A DNA stretch of 21,893 nt from JBBTQS01 sp964627055 (GTDB lineage Bacteria > Patescibacteriota > Patescibacteriia > Magasanikbacterales > JBBTQS01), in contig CAZVGV010000016.1 of assembly GCA_964627055.1 (NCBI GenBank), positions 1 through 21,893 of the forward strand. Direction: 5' to 3'. Position numbers and translations under genes: made by a program. The stretch's first letter is position 1; every line of letters begins with the position of its first letter. The notes under the pieces were generated by a model, which saw nothing but the letters and a program-made list of their open reading frames with translations, was not told where the DNA came from and did not search any database. Shown here piece after piece: positions 21,617-21,893 of this stretch.

Positions 21617-21893
21617 ATGTCCCTTCGCAATTCGTTTATCGTGCTGTTCCTCCTCTCGCTCGCGACGCTCGGTATCGGGTGTGGTGGGGAGAAGAAGAGC
21701 CCTGCGCAGGAGCTCAACGAGGCATTCAACAACCCGCGTCCCGAGGACTTCCACGCGACGCTGTGCGTCACGACGAGTCCTGGGGTTGTTACGCAGAAGG
21801 AGCTGCGTCTCCCGGTCCAGGCGACTGGCGGGGTGACGTTGCAGTTCGAGGATGAGGGTGAGAAGTTCAACAGGAAGACAGTCTTCACATCCG
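21617..21893 (+). CDS. Probable lipoprotein, 3' end outside window
   Basis: The frame from ATG 21617 stays open to the window end (92 codons). It begins MSLRNSFIVLFLLSLATLG, a short basic n-region and hydrophobic core, followed by IGCGGEKKSP; C22 is the likely lipidated cysteine, although Gly at the -3 position is not the usual Leu/Val/Ile. After it comes a charged, flexible linker and a polar region with one more Cys. GAGG 6 nt upstream is a weak Shine-Dalgarno. It has its own strong promoter. The family cannot be named from this fragment. Confidence 0.68.
   Translation, partial: MSLRNSFIVLFLLSLATLGIGCGGEKKSPAQELNEAFNNPRPEDFHATLCVTTSPGVVTQKELRLPVQATGGVTLQFEDEGEKFNRKTVFTS

Noticed and set aside
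21279..21836. 185-codon open frame over the exported-protein end and lipoprotein start
   Set aside because: It runs through a terminator and a consensus promoter and is Arg/Ser-rich out-of-frame translation; the frame at 21617 has a signal peptide instead.
1..21893. CRISPR arrays, insertion sequences, prophage or integron features
   Set aside because: No regularly spaced repeats, transposase or integrase motifs, or terminal inverted repeats were seen on either strand.

Overview
The window reads as chromosomal DNA of a bacterium using the standard genetic code, with roughly balanced GC and very dense coding on both strands. I favour a Patescibacteria/CPR-type genome. The reasons are housekeeping genes with one-nucleotide gaps, many near-leaderless promoters, a VanW-type cell-envelope protein, a very short SMC, and many small proteins I cannot name. 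This placement is inference; no rRNA is present to test it. I see no CRISPR array, insertion sequence, prophage or integrase.

Left part (1-7819, + strand): the 3' part of pheS, then pheT one base later (both subunits of phenylalanyl-tRNA synthetase), then two unknown small genes (a charged 150-residue protein and a 108-residue membrane-anchored protein) closed by a strong terminator, then dnaE (replicative DNA polymerase III alpha subunit). Middle part (7850-12405, - strand): a two-gene unit of unknown small proteins, tsaD (tRNA t6A modification), tRNA-Glu(TTC) with promoter and terminator, two adjacent genes that both carry the beta-carbonic-anhydrase zinc signature CxDxR...HxxC, and a HAD-like protein.

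Right part: a + strand unit of a 56-residue membrane peptide, an Hsp20 chaperone and a VanW-domain protein (12474-15094). It converges on a - strand operon encoding a DHH/DHHA1 phosphoesterase and ClpP protease. Next come two small membrane proteins (- strand), a divergent pair of overlapping promoters, a hinge-less SMC-like ATPase of 748 residues with a small membrane protein one base behind it, rpsP (ribosomal protein S16), and two exported proteins each with its own consensus promoter. The last of these, a probable lipoprotein, runs off the window.

Two initiation styles stand out. Several genes have a -10 box ending only 8-11 nt before the start codon, implying leaderless or nearly leaderless mRNAs. 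A second set of mostly small or accessory genes has clear Shine-Dalgarno motifs, most of them with TTGACA promoters. The most interesting items are the tandem beta-carbonic-anhydrase-like proteins with apparent internal degenerate duplications, the mini-SMC without a hinge, and two perfect palindromes near the tsaD 3' end and the promoter next to it.
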